From Maea johnstoni (Eukaryota; Annelida; Polychaeta; Spionida; Magelonidae): DNA of 64,000 nt. The position numbers and the translations under genes are program-made. The stretch's first letter is position 1. Each line of letters opens with the position of its first letter. The notes under the pieces were generated by a model. It did not search any database. It was not told the origin of the DNA and worked only from the letters and a program-made list of their open reading frames with translations. The stretch spans positions 63,370,437-63,434,436 of the forward strand of contig OZ012684.1 in assembly GCA_963942565.1 (NCBI GenBank), in the 5' to 3' direction. Shown here piece by piece: positions 1 through 64,000 of this stretch.

Positions 1-112
1 TTCAAAATCTACTTCAAATCCTTAAAATTCCTTATACCAACTATATTTAAAAGCCTATTGTGTCAAAAAGGGCCCTAGAAGACGGTTTGTTAGTAAAATA
101 TTGGGTTATCAG

Positions 113-452
113 TAGGGCTCTAACGAATACAGTAGGTGGCGAATACGAATTTATTCACAAATAAAGGGTCACGAATACGAATACAAACGGTATCAATAGG
201 TATCAACTGGTATAAGTAATCGTGCGCCATTAACAAGTGCGCCCGCAACATAAAATGGAGGCACTTCAAAACTTAGCGCTGCTGATTTGAAGTGATTTCA
301 ACAGTTTCTAAGGCCGCAAACAGGTAGGGCATTTCATTTTTGCTTAAATGTTCATCTGTATTCGAATATATACAAATGCGTATATTCGAATACTATTCGC
401 ATCGCGGCAATCCGCGGTGCAACAACTATACAAGTGTATCGCAGGAGCCCTA
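113..452. mobile_element. hAT-like MITE, decayed
   Basis: The ends are TAGGGCTCTAACGAATAC and, inverted on the right, TAGGGCTCCTGCGATAC. The flanking 8-mers GTTATCAG and GTTAACTT agree at only five of eight positions, so the target-site duplication is eroded. The interior is rich in CGAATAC-type short repeats. No coding capacity. Confidence 0.5.
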
Positions 453-625
453 GTTAACTTATTACCCCCAATAGTCAAAATTGAAAAATATTCATAGAAA
501 TTTTTGCCTGTCCAAACAGGAGGTTTTTAGGAAACTACCTGTCCAAAAGACAGGCAGGACAGGTCTTGGCGTGGTCCCTGCCCATACCTAGCTTGAGTCT
601 CCTGTCAATTGTATCACTGCTAGGT

Positions 626-645
626 GGGGGGGGGGGGGGGGGGGG
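626..645 (+). repeat. (G)20 homopolymer
   Basis: Twenty consecutive G. Runs like this are length-unstable and can be misassembled. Confidence 0.95.
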
Positions 646-1364
646 CGTAAACAACCGGGCAATACAAAGCTAATGCAGGGCTAGTGCGCGAGTGTTAGCC
701 TATGGAGTCGGCATATTTATTATTTAGTGCAAGAAACTCCAATAGCTGGACCTGAATGCCGGTACAGTCCACTTCATCAAAAAGTCAGTAAGGACACAGC
801 CATAATGCAAGGCTCTAGCTTTAAGTGGCCTAAACATGTCCCAAGAGGTGGGGATTAGTGCCCTGAAATTGGGGCCGTGGGGTGGGAACAATGAAAATTT
901 ACTACTCAAAATTGAAGTGCTAATGCTGCCATTGTCAATGGATGCAGTTAACCAAGTCAAAACCTGTTTATAAATGCTTAAAACTAATGATGGAAGCCAT
1001 TTTCTCCATATTTCTGGCCAACCAGTTGTGTAATGGCCATTGAATGCAGCTTTGACGTTTGTTAGTATTCATATGTTACTGATCACTGTTGTACACTTTC
1101 GGAAATATGCTGTTCACTATCATAATTTAGGAGAGGTTTTTGTTTTATTAATGATTGCCATGGGAACAGTGCAAGTGCTGTCCAGAGGCTTGATGCAGTG
1201 GGCTAGGTAAAAGGCTGTTCAATTTCCTTAATGTATCAACCACTGAGAAAAGATGGATACATGTCTGAAGTTGGAACAGTTTATGATGGTATGCCATTGT
1301 GCTTTAATGAACTGCAGAGTCCAAGTACTGAGGAGGTCCCCTCATTTCTCACAATCCTCTATCT

Positions 1365-1779
1365 GCATTTAGTAGGACTGTCATCGATACCGCCCGTATC
1401 GGTGAACCGGCAAGAAATCCTTGCCGATTATCGATATCTTGGATATCCCAAGATATCGATTCATATGAAAACGCCAAGTTGGTAGTGACGCTGTACTAAA
1501 ATAAACACAGAAACGTCGTAAAACGCGGTAAATTTCCCAGGGCGATCACTAACATCACGCCGCTCTCAGAACGGGACGGGAGCGGAAGTCACACAGATGC
1601 AGATTACGCATGCATGCTAACTGCCGACATGCCAAATGAGCACATTATTGGTTGTGATGCAGAGATCAGCAGTTAAAGGTAACATAAATCTGAATTGGAT
1701 CGAAGTACCATATCGGTAATATTTTTATCGATAATGGAATCGGTAATTTTTTTTTATCAATGACAGCCCTAGCATTTAG
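1365..1779. mobile_element. hAT-type MITE with perfect 8-bp TSD
   Basis: A 399-bp element (1373-1771) flanked by perfect 8-bp direct repeats GCATTTAG (1365-1372 and 1772-1779). The terminal inverted repeats are TAGGACTGTCATCGAT and TAGGGCTGTCATTGAT (right end inverted). The interior has further inverted pieces around ATCGATATCTTGG. The 8-bp duplication and TAGGG-type ends place it in the hAT superfamily. It is non-autonomous. Confidence 0.88.
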
Positions 1780-3254
1780 TTGTTCTGTTTATAACAATTA
1801 ATTTTTTGAGACTCATGGTATGTATGACTCAGTCACACAGTTTATGCTATCGGTAATTATGATAATGCCCCGACATATCTTGCTCTTGATTCTGGTTTAA
1901 ATTTACTGTATTAATTTATATTGTGGTAATTCAAATATCTTATATTTTTCATTTTGCAGTACTAACTCCTTTTTGATTTGTGCAAAGCCTAGAAAATGTA
2001 AATTCTGAAAAAAAGCAATTACCGTAAAAGGGCCCCACATTGTTTTATCATTCATTTTTTTGTTAGGAATTTCATGATTGGTAGTCACTGATCCTGTTCA
2101 ATCAAGATGTAATAAAGAAATATAGATTCTTTTATTCTGTCAATGAGAAATGTTTAATATACTAGTTATCAATATCCCAATTTTTACACTAGTTAAAATG
2201 TATCATCTCAGTTGCAATTTTGTATTCCTCTTGTTTGTATACAATGTTTCGTATTGTTCCCTAGAAAAGGATACACTGTTCCATGACTCAACTAAGCTTT
2301 AGGTAACTCATTTTATCCCTTGTATTGAGGTTTTCTTTTCATATATCACACACAAGTACACAAGTACACAAGCATACTGGTTCCAATATTGCATAACACC
2401 TGAGACCACAAAGAATGAGTGATAACTTTACCTTTTATAATTCAAACACATTTATGAATAAAATATTCTCTATAAACACCAGGCTAAAAGTAGCACCGGA
2501 TAAGCTGACCTTATTCTGTGTTTATTTTTTAAAGGAAAGCATAAACATAAAACTGATGTAGGCTCTGGTTTGAACATGAAAACAATGGTGTAATTTCTTG
2601 AAGCTGATAATTAATGGAATCATCCATTTTCAGGAGAGTTCAGTTTCAGATGCATATAATATTACAGTTTTTTCGTTCCTCAATTTATCAAATGGTGAAT
2701 TCTTCAGGGGGGAATTCTTCCTTTGTGCTGATGCATAATATTTAGCATGACACTGACTCTTTATTATTCAAGAAAATCTCATCAGTTAATGTATAGTCCT
2801 GACTAGTAGTTTTAGATACCAGCGAAATGAAAAAAAAAATAGAATTTATAACTCACTGCACACATAAAGAATTTTACATATAAATTTATATCCCTGGTAA
2901 TCAATGTCAGTGTCCACTAGTCAGGCTTGTAAACTGATGTCATGGTTATAACAGGTGAATTACTGATACCTATTCTGGGTTAAAACTGTTGACAGGAAAG
3001 AGTGTGATTTTTGGGGTATCTTGAGCTTATCTAGGGAAGCCTCTACTCTGGGGACTTGGCTTCATGGGCATGACAAGTATATTATAGATGGAACATGCGC
3101 GGCCTTGAAGAGTGAAAACTGAAGATCGGTAGAAAGGGCTGCGCCACTTTGAAAAGTGTGCGCGGACCGTAGTAAACTTTGCCCCCTCCCCCAATCCTGA
3201 GCTCAATTTTTCCATTTTTACGACCCCCCCCCCATTTCCGATTTCTGAATTCCC

Positions 3255-3350
3255 AGGACCCTTATCCCCTGAATTCTGAGTTGTCATTACCCCCTATCCC
3301 CCCTAATTCTCAATTGTCATTACCCCCTCTCACAACGAATTCTGAATTGC
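3255..3350. repeat. C-rich short tandem repeat, about three units
   Basis: Repeats of a roughly 35-bp unit built on GAATTCTGAATTG followed by TCATTACCCCCT. Units are imperfect. The surrounding strand is strongly pyrimidine-rich. Confidence 0.6.
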
Positions 3351-3544
3351 TTCCTGGTTGAGACCCCCAAACCACTTTTTGAAAAGGAGATGCCCTTAAT
3401 ATATTTCCCTTTATTTCCCTTATTTAAACTAGAATGCAACATGTTGCAAAAATCTCTCAGTATGTGCATTAAGCATTTGGAAACACTTTGAAATGTATAA
3501 CCTAAATAATAGCACCATTTCAAAGGTTAAAGAGACAGAAAAGG

Positions 3545-3877
3545 GTTAAAGTCAGTGTCTTAGCCAGGATTTAGAAACTGGGTGCCTAAAATTGGCAGAA
3601 CTTTGTAAAATTTTTGGGCGTCCAAATTTTTAAGGGGGATCACAATATACTCATATTTCAACCATAAACATGTATAAATTCATCAAAATAAGGCATGATA
3701 TCATTAAACAATGTCATGGGAATTATAAGGAGATGAAAAAATTCAATTATAAGCTTTAGATTGATATTTTTAGAAATTCCACACAAAAAATTTGGGTGTC
3801 CTGAGGGGTTCTTTTTAAGGGTTTGGGTGTCCAAAAAGGCACCCAGAGGCCCTGTTGGTTAGGACCATGGTTAAAGT
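3545..3877. mobile_element. hAT-type MITE family A, 317-bp copy
   Basis: The element at 3553-3869 is flanked by perfect 8-bp repeats GTTAAAGT (3545-3552, 3870-3877). The ends CAGTGTCTTAGCCAG and, inverted, CATGGTCCTAACCA form the terminal inverted repeats. Subterminal pieces CTGGGTGCC and GGCACCCAG are also inverted. Other copies are at 20274-20703, 34531-34886 and 39079-39411, with an inverted partial copy at 7395-7560. Confidence 0.9.
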
Positions 3878-4659
3878 AATCCTTTCATTTGCCTCTGCCA
3901 TTCTCAGAGAGTGTGTGTGTGTGTGTGAGGCGGACGTGTAAGTGAGATAGTGAGGGGAAGTGGGCACAGCTGGAGCATGAAAGCAGTCGGTATCCAATAT
4001 TGATAATCTGTCACACTTCTTGCATTCTTGCTATATAGTTCTGGCAGATTTAGCATAAGGTCCAGACAAATTATAAACAGAATGACATGAAAGCTAATAG
4101 GAAATATACCAGCAGAATATCACCACAGAATATCGCTTCAGTTGTTTGTTTTCTAAATAAAGCTCTTCCTGAAAGCATGACAATTGGACAAATGTTGGCT
4201 TGACATTAATATTACTGTGGCATTTGTTAACATTTTTGCAAGATCAAGTTCCAAGTACTAGGTTATGTTATTGAGGCTCCTATTTTTGCCCTTCTGAAAG
4301 GAAAGGGATTGATTGAATAACATATTTGGTTGCCCCAAACACCATAGCATAGAGAATATCATTTGCACAAAATATCAAAACCTGCGATGAAAGCACTTCA
4401 GGGGTTATACTTTACTAGTTGACTATACGCCTTTAAACTAATTTAGAGCATTTTACTCTGTCCATGTTTCAAATATAAATATGTTCCTGTAAATGAATAT
4501 AATTATATGTCCTTTACCTAATATACATCATATATATATACATGTGTATGTACATTTATATAAGCACTTTTCTTCCTGATGTGTATTCTGGAGGTAGAAG
4601 TTCTTTACGTATCTTAAAAGAGAATGATTTTACATAGAGTGCTTTAATTTCTTTTTCAG

Positions 4660-58233
<53,574 letters not shown>

Positions 58234-59173
58234 ACAGACAACACCAAGCAATGGAACTCTCCGCACTATCAATAGGTGGCAGCTCTGGGTGTCTTCACAG
58301 AGGCATCACTTAACAGTGTTCGGGTCTTCTCTAAAGGTTAAAGAGTAGCTGCTAAGACCTATTGGAGGGACACGTCATGGCGTGTTGCCAATGATCTTAA
58401 CTGGACCACAATGTTGATCTGAACTGCTCAATCATGAAAATATAGTTAAAGGATGCACATTTTAGTATGAAGCTAAGCATCATTTTGGGTTATGTAAAAA
58501 ATGAAGAAAGGTTTGTATATTTTTGTGCTCCCTCCTTCACTACAGAGTTCCAATCAATGCCTAAACTGAAAAGATAGTGTCTATTTAAAATTGGATTAAG
58601 CTGACAAATACTGCATGTCTTATATGTAGTGAGCTAAAGTTTGAGACTTGAAACTTGTTTGCCACGAGGCCAGTTAATTGGTTCTCTTCTCAATATGGGA
58701 AATCTGCTAAGAAGGTGACTGAGCTGATTCAGGAGAACTGAGTAAAATGGGCAAGTCTAGCTTTATATGGTTCATTTGTCTTAATGTTTCCAAATTCCAT
58801 CCTTAGAACAAGAACCACATGTACAAACACTTTACCAATGGTGGGATATTATTCCTTCTATTATAAATCATTGTTTCTCTCATGATTTAATTAAATAGAA
58901 GTAAATATTTCTACAAAGACTTTGTATGGTATGACTCAAAACTTTTCTCTAGTTTACATCGTATTTTTGTAACAGTTGTGACAATTATCCATGTGGTCTT
59001 TCTAAGCAGGTGTCCTTGTGTCCCAAGATTTAACAAAGATCCACAATATTTTGGCAAAGAAACCATCCACTTTTGAGTCTGTGCTAAAGTAATTTTCTTC
59101 CATTGGTAGCTGCCTTCTATTTGGCACTCAGCATGGTTTTGTTGATAGTATTGATATTTGTTAAAGACAATTT

Positions 59174-59181
59174 GATATATA

Positions 59182-59261
<80 letters not shown>
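59174..59261. repeat. (TA)n microsatellite, about 88 bp
   Basis: TA dinucleotides with one early GATATATATGATATA irregularity. Confidence 0.96.
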
Positions 59262-59264
<3 letters not shown>

Positions 59265-59561
59265 AATATAAACAATTGAAGAGTGTGTCGTTTTATTTGT
59301 CATTGTATGACTTGGTAGGATTTGGCTTAAAATACAGGCAGCCTTGCTTAATCCAGTATTGTTGGGCCTGAAGTTTTCAGTCCAGATATGAAAAAATCTC
59401 AATAACTTATGATACAAGTAATATGAATATTGTGGGCAGTATTGGTGTGTCTAGGTTGGCCAAAAGTATGGACACCAGCAGTCTGGCCTAACTTGGATTG
59501 CCTGTAGTATTATTGATTTCAGTTGCAGTCTAGCTATCAGAGGCATTTGGCTACTGATATT

Positions 59562-59645
59562 ATGAAGAAGCTGAAGTTTCTACCCTTTGTATTTTTCATT
59601 GTGATTGTTTGCTACCGGAGTGCAAGTTGTGCGACGGGGTGTAAT
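59562..59645 (+). CDS. Possible first coding exon of a secreted protein
   Basis: ATG at 59562, 28 codons, then the strong donor GTAAGTAG at 59646. The peptide reads as a textbook signal sequence: basic MKKLKF, hydrophobic LPFVFFIVIVCY, then RSASCA with small residues suited to cleavage, followed by TGCN. An in-frame stop (TGA at 59514-59516) precedes the ATG and position -3 is A. No continuing exon is recognised in the window. If real, this is a separate gene starting 1.3 kb after the GOPC stop, or nested in its 3' UTR region. A chance hydrophobic frame is possible. Confidence 0.4.
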
Positions 59646-62098
59646 GTAAGTAGATGGACGTTCTGGTTTTGCGCCTCCAAAAGTTGAAAGAGGGTTGTTT
59701 TTGAAATTAAAAGACAAGGTATGGGTTACACTTTAATATGAATGCAACTTTGGATGTATTAACATAATTTTTCGTAGCGTATTGATTCACTAATGAATTG
59801 GTAATGGGTACCATAGATCTTCTAGTTACAATTTTACCATAGAAAATTTAAAAACTCAAACCTCACTGAAATATGGTATTTAGAATGATATACTAGGGTA
59901 ATTTAGATTCACTCTTTTAATTATTATTTATATAATTCAGCATTATATAAAATACCCTATTTTATTTTCTAATGTATCGATTTTCTAAATTGAAAGTTTA
60001 TTTGCTTTTAAAAAACTTTTACTGAAGTAGAGGAATTTACATTTTGTAAATAGGAAGCCCAAATGGTAGCTATAAGTTTCTTGTCTCTGCAGTTTCCAAG
60101 ACACCGTTTCCAAAAGTATGATGGTTGATTGTACATATTGATAGCATTTAAGGAACTAAACTCAACTCTCACTTGTGGCCTCTTCTCCTTAAAGGCATTA
60201 TTCAAGGAAAGGTTGTGATGACATGGTCAGCTAACAAATACCATGTCCTGTTGTAGTTATGTCCTTAAATATATTTTGTAACAAGCTTTAAAGGTCCTTG
60301 TTGAAGACAAGGTTTGGTAAGAGAGGTTGGGTATGAAGTATATGTTATCTGCATCTCAAACTTACTTCCTTTATAGATTTTAATATTTGTCTTTATTCTA
60401 GCAAAAGAAAACATTTAAGTTGATTGAATCTTTGATACTCTATCACTTTGAAGGAAGTGATATAATACAATACAATGTATACATTAACACACACAACAAA
60501 GACAAAAGACAAAACAAAGACAAAAATGATTTACTCAATTAATATATTTGATGAAAATACACACCAGAAATGCATAAATAGCTGTCTCATTGATAATTGA
60601 CTAGGTTAATGTGAAAAATTACTTGTTGTCAGATGATTCTGATCGAGATCTTATTACCTCTACTGCTGGATTTACGATGTCAAACTATCTTTATTGTGTG
60701 TATATACTGTATTTTGTTTGTGAGAGATAATTATAAGAGGTTTTTATAAGGGTTCCATTATGTTGGTGGATGGGAAAGATAGATAAGTCAATCTGTACTT
60801 GTCAGTAAAGAAAAAGCAACATGGAATTACTATTTTACAGTAATATATTATGAAAGTGGGAAGATAATATATAAAGAAATACACTGTCTCTTGTTAATGT
60901 TTTGTTAGGACTGGAATCTCATGGAAGCGGTATTCATATTCAGTGTTTGATTGTGACTGCGACTTATTTCAATGTAATGTGGGATGGGTATAATATGAAA
61001 TGTATTTTCTGTACATAAGGCTTGCTGAAGGAAATAGTTGATTTCTAGTGGTTTCTGGTGAACCATTAAAATCTGAAAAATAGCTTTAGACTGTGGAAAA
61101 CATTGCAAATGTTTGTTTTGAGAGTTATGTATCCTCCATGGAATATTCTTAATTGATATTTTGAAATTTGATTGAAATTCTAGGTATTTTGAGCACATTG
61201 GATATAATATGAATCTTATACTCCCAATATGCCAAGTGAGTCACCTTTTGTGACCATGACTACCTAGATATAGTTAATATGGACGGCAAAGTCTCATCAG
61301 TCAATCATTTCATTCTTCAATTTCAAAACGAACTCTGCTTTAGAAAGATTTTTTCCAATTAGGACAGCTATGTATTTCCTTCCACAAAACTGCATATGCA
61401 AATTCACCTAGTCCCCAACCTGTTAACATCTTAAAAAACAAAGCAGTATATTGAGAAATATTCAACTGAAAGCTATGGCACCTGCTTGGTGTGTATAATT
61501 ATCAAACAGCACATTGAATGAAGCTGAAAAAGGTATTTCTTATAAATAATTTATACTTGAGATTTGAATTATTTCAGTTTTCTAGCATGATATTTCAGAT
61601 AACCACCTGCTTTATTCAATCAAAGGTGCTACCAGTGTAGGATACTAGAAGTTGTTGGTCCTAGACAACTATGTGACAATCGTCTGCATTTTAAAAGTTT
61701 GATGTGTTCACCAAATATTGGGAAAGTCAGGCTGCAAGGTACTATATATGTGATTCACTCATGTCTATCATAATATGGTCAAGTTTGTTCAAGTTAAGAT
61801 ATGCATGAAGCTCAAAGGGCATGTTTTAATTAGAGTATTTTTACAAAATGGCATTACAGAACCACTTTTGAAAAGCTACAACATTTTAATTTCAACAGAC
61901 TTGTGAATGAATATGTGAATTCTCTGTGCACTCCTTGTTTGGTTATCTAATGTGGGACTATAGATAGAGAGGGCTATGCGTTGGGTTATTTGAAACAAGC
62001 CTGTCAGGGGCTTGGTTGGGCTAATGGTAGTGTTTCTACTGAGGGGTAGATCAAGGGGAGGTTTAATATGGAATGAAACGTGTAAATGTAAAATAGAC

Positions 62099-62104
62099 AA
62101 TAAA
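62099..62104 (+). terminator. Candidate polyadenylation signal
   Basis: AATAAA on the plus strand about 3.9 kb after the GOPC stop. It is one of several possible sites and cannot be tied to a transcript from sequence alone. Confidence 0.2.
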
Positions 62105-62668
62105 GTGAAATGGCAAGTGTATTCATTTTTGTTGCTAATTTGTTCACAGTGTAGACCATAATTAAGTACAACAATGAATCATATTTCATTGCACTGTTTT
62201 GACATTTATGATTTGACTATTCTGATTAGGATCCCATTTTTAATGAAACAATTGTTTTTGTCCTTACTCTAGTCTAGCACAATATACACTCAATTACAAG
62301 TAGTGGATGTATTGGTTTGATCCTTCGGGCACACTATTCTCTCTTAGTTTTTAATTGTGTAGAAAAGGACTGCTACTGTCAATTCTCGGAAAAGGACACA
62401 ATTATGTTTTTTGTTGCTTGATGGTGGTCCAGGTTTGCAAATACCGATCAAATCTGAGGCACAGTAGCCCAGATTTTCCCTTAAGTTCAATTATTGTGAC
62501 TGCCTGATCATTCTGTAATTCCAGAGATTCAGTACATAGTTTTGGCAGATAATGTATGTGAATTTTGTGTAAAAAATCTAATGAAAAGTATCATGAAAGA
62601 GGAAATCTTTTGAGGAAATTAAAAGCATTTAAAAGTGCACGGTGAGTTCTAAAACAAAATTTTCATCA

Positions 62669-62687
62669 CCCCCCCCCCCCCCCCCCA
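62669..62687 (+). repeat. (C)19 homopolymer
   Basis: Uninterrupted C run. Confidence 0.95.
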
Positions 62688-64000
62688 CCCTACATAAAAG
62701 TAGGGATGCTTCATGTACTGAATTCTGGAGGTTTATTGAATATTTTGTATATAACTAACAGCTAGTAGTGTGCGTCAATAAATGACTGCTCTAGCGCTCA
62801 GGCTAGACTGGTTGGTTTCTACCCTCACCTCCGACACAGTGTAATGGACACGGTAGGGTCAGAGATACGGGCATATCTCTGGTATGATGTGGTAGTGTCA
62901 CATGTACTTCACCCCGCCCACAAACATTCATTCATTCCTTAGTCTCATGTTAGATGAAGAAAAGAATCTAAGCTTCTATGCATATAATGGAATAACTTCA
63001 CAGAATACACTGATACTGAGACAACAAAATGCTGTTATCTTTCTTCCAGACTAGGGAGGTAGAACTTGCTATTTAAAATCTGGGATAAAAATCGTGTATA
63101 TAGCTGTCTATTCAAAATTAGTACTTGAATGCTTTGTCCACCTATAAGTTTGCATTAGTTCGATCCTGTGTTCCAATAACACAACATTTTGGCGGCTCTT
63201 TGCAATTCATATTTAAGTTTAATTTGTATCTACCAGATGGCATTTTGTTTGATGAAAATTATTATCAACAACAGACGTTTTTCAAAATGTTTACTAACAT
63301 TCAGTGTTCTCAACAGTTTTTTTACACCATGTAGTTACGGTGTTTAAAAAGGAAAACCAGAGGAAATTCGTTTTTTGGTCATGATTGAACGAGGTTGCCT
63401 GCAGTCCTACACCCACTGGCAAAACATGCTCCCCGGACCTGGGGTAGGGGATATCGGTGTTATATTAATGTGATTACATCTAAATGCCTTACCTACATTC
63501 AGGAAACTGCACTGAACTTGGAAGACATCCCGTCCCCAGTCCATTATTCTAGCTCATGAAATGTACCTTACAGGCCCCCAACCCAAATTATGATAATGAT
63601 AAAAATTATGATGATAATTATAATTATAACAATGATAACTGAATACTGATTATAATGATGATAATAATAAACTAAGAAACACTCGGATAAGGTGCTCAGA
63701 ATTCTAGATATGAGATCGGATTAATAGTACATTTATTTATATAAGATAAGATGATATTATAGAATTAAAATATATCCATAACGGTATAACCATCACATAC
63801 AGCACAGCTTCCCTCTGCTGGCCGGATGTCTATTTATCACATGTCCGAGTTGCTGCCGGATTTTCACTCGTAGGCTTGCCGCCAACATTTCAGCTAGACG
63901 CTAATGTTCAAACCCGGCGTGCAGTGCCGCAAAAGTGAAACGGCAACAATTGTAACTAACTGAACCTCAGAATAGCAAGTTCATAGTATAGGCAAAATTG

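Larger units (their letters stand above)
1..4659. other. Intron upstream of the first visible GOPC exon
   Basis: AT-rich non-coding sequence. It holds two hAT-type MITEs (113-452, 1365-1779), a 20-base G run (626-645), a C-rich tandem repeat (about 3255-3350) and a 317-bp hAT-type MITE (3545-3877). No counterpart of the GOPC N-terminal exon was found. The stretch 1780-3250 shows no feature I can support. Confidence 0.8.
58234..64000. other. GOPC: GOPC 3' UTR and downstream flank
   Basis: The 3' UTR begins at 58234; its end is not clear. An AATAAA at 62099-62104 is one candidate signal but is far away. The region has a (TA)n tract (59174-59261), a possible new gene start (59562-59645), a (C)19 run (62669-62687) and an AT-rich GATAAT stretch (63590-63670). 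No other coding region supported. Confidence 0.6.

Noticed and set aside
1-4659. GOPC N-terminal exon in this interval
   Set aside because: No frame resembles the conserved N-terminal segment (human LEVLEKEFDKAFVDVD), so it must lie upstream.

Overview
The window is AT-rich animal nuclear DNA carrying most of one host gene, an orthologue of GOPC (also called PIST, CAL or FIG). GOPC is the Golgi-associated protein with a coiled coil and a PDZ domain. Eight exons on the + strand run from 4660 to 58233, join in frame, and encode the last 416 residues. The 5' exons and promoter lie upstream of base 1. The abundance and variety of short DNA transposons, a CR1/L2-type LINE, long (TA)n tracts and a 32-kb intron suggest a marine invertebrate (echinoderm, hemichordate, cephalochordate or mollusc). 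I cannot name the species.

Layout. Bases 1-4659 are intron with several hAT-type MITEs. Exon 4660-4824 encodes coiled coil. Intron 4825-37189 is a transposon and repeat landscape: a foldback pair, piggyBac-, Harbinger-, mariner- and hAT-type non-autonomous elements, and a 60-bp minisatellite split by a MITE. It also holds a 5'-truncated LINE (about 22940-24280, minus strand), a cluster of eight palindromic 13- to 15-mers (25448-27612), a 563-bp tandem duplication with promoter-like motifs (28956-30081), a complex 3-kb repeat (31400-34370) and a 117-bp array of exon heads ending at the real exon. Exons 37190-37365 and 42048-42213 finish the coiled-coil region. Exons 42887-42982, 45416-45580 and 49589-49680 encode the PDZ domain and an acidic tail. 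Exons 50831-50986 and 57999-58233 encode a lineage-specific C-terminus. Downstream, 59562-59645 could be the first coding exon of a separate secreted-protein gene.

The most unusual signal is in the gene itself. Three of its eight visible exons have one or more extra copies of 'splice acceptor plus first 45-60 bases of exon' directly upstream of the true exon. The array at 36184-37189 has about nine copies and keeps frame. The extra acceptors before 45416 and 49589 would each lead to a premature stop. Apart from the exons, the rest of the window is mostly non-autonomous transposons whose ends and target-site duplications can be read directly. I saw no rRNA, no certain tRNA, no CRISPR array and no retrovirus-like element.
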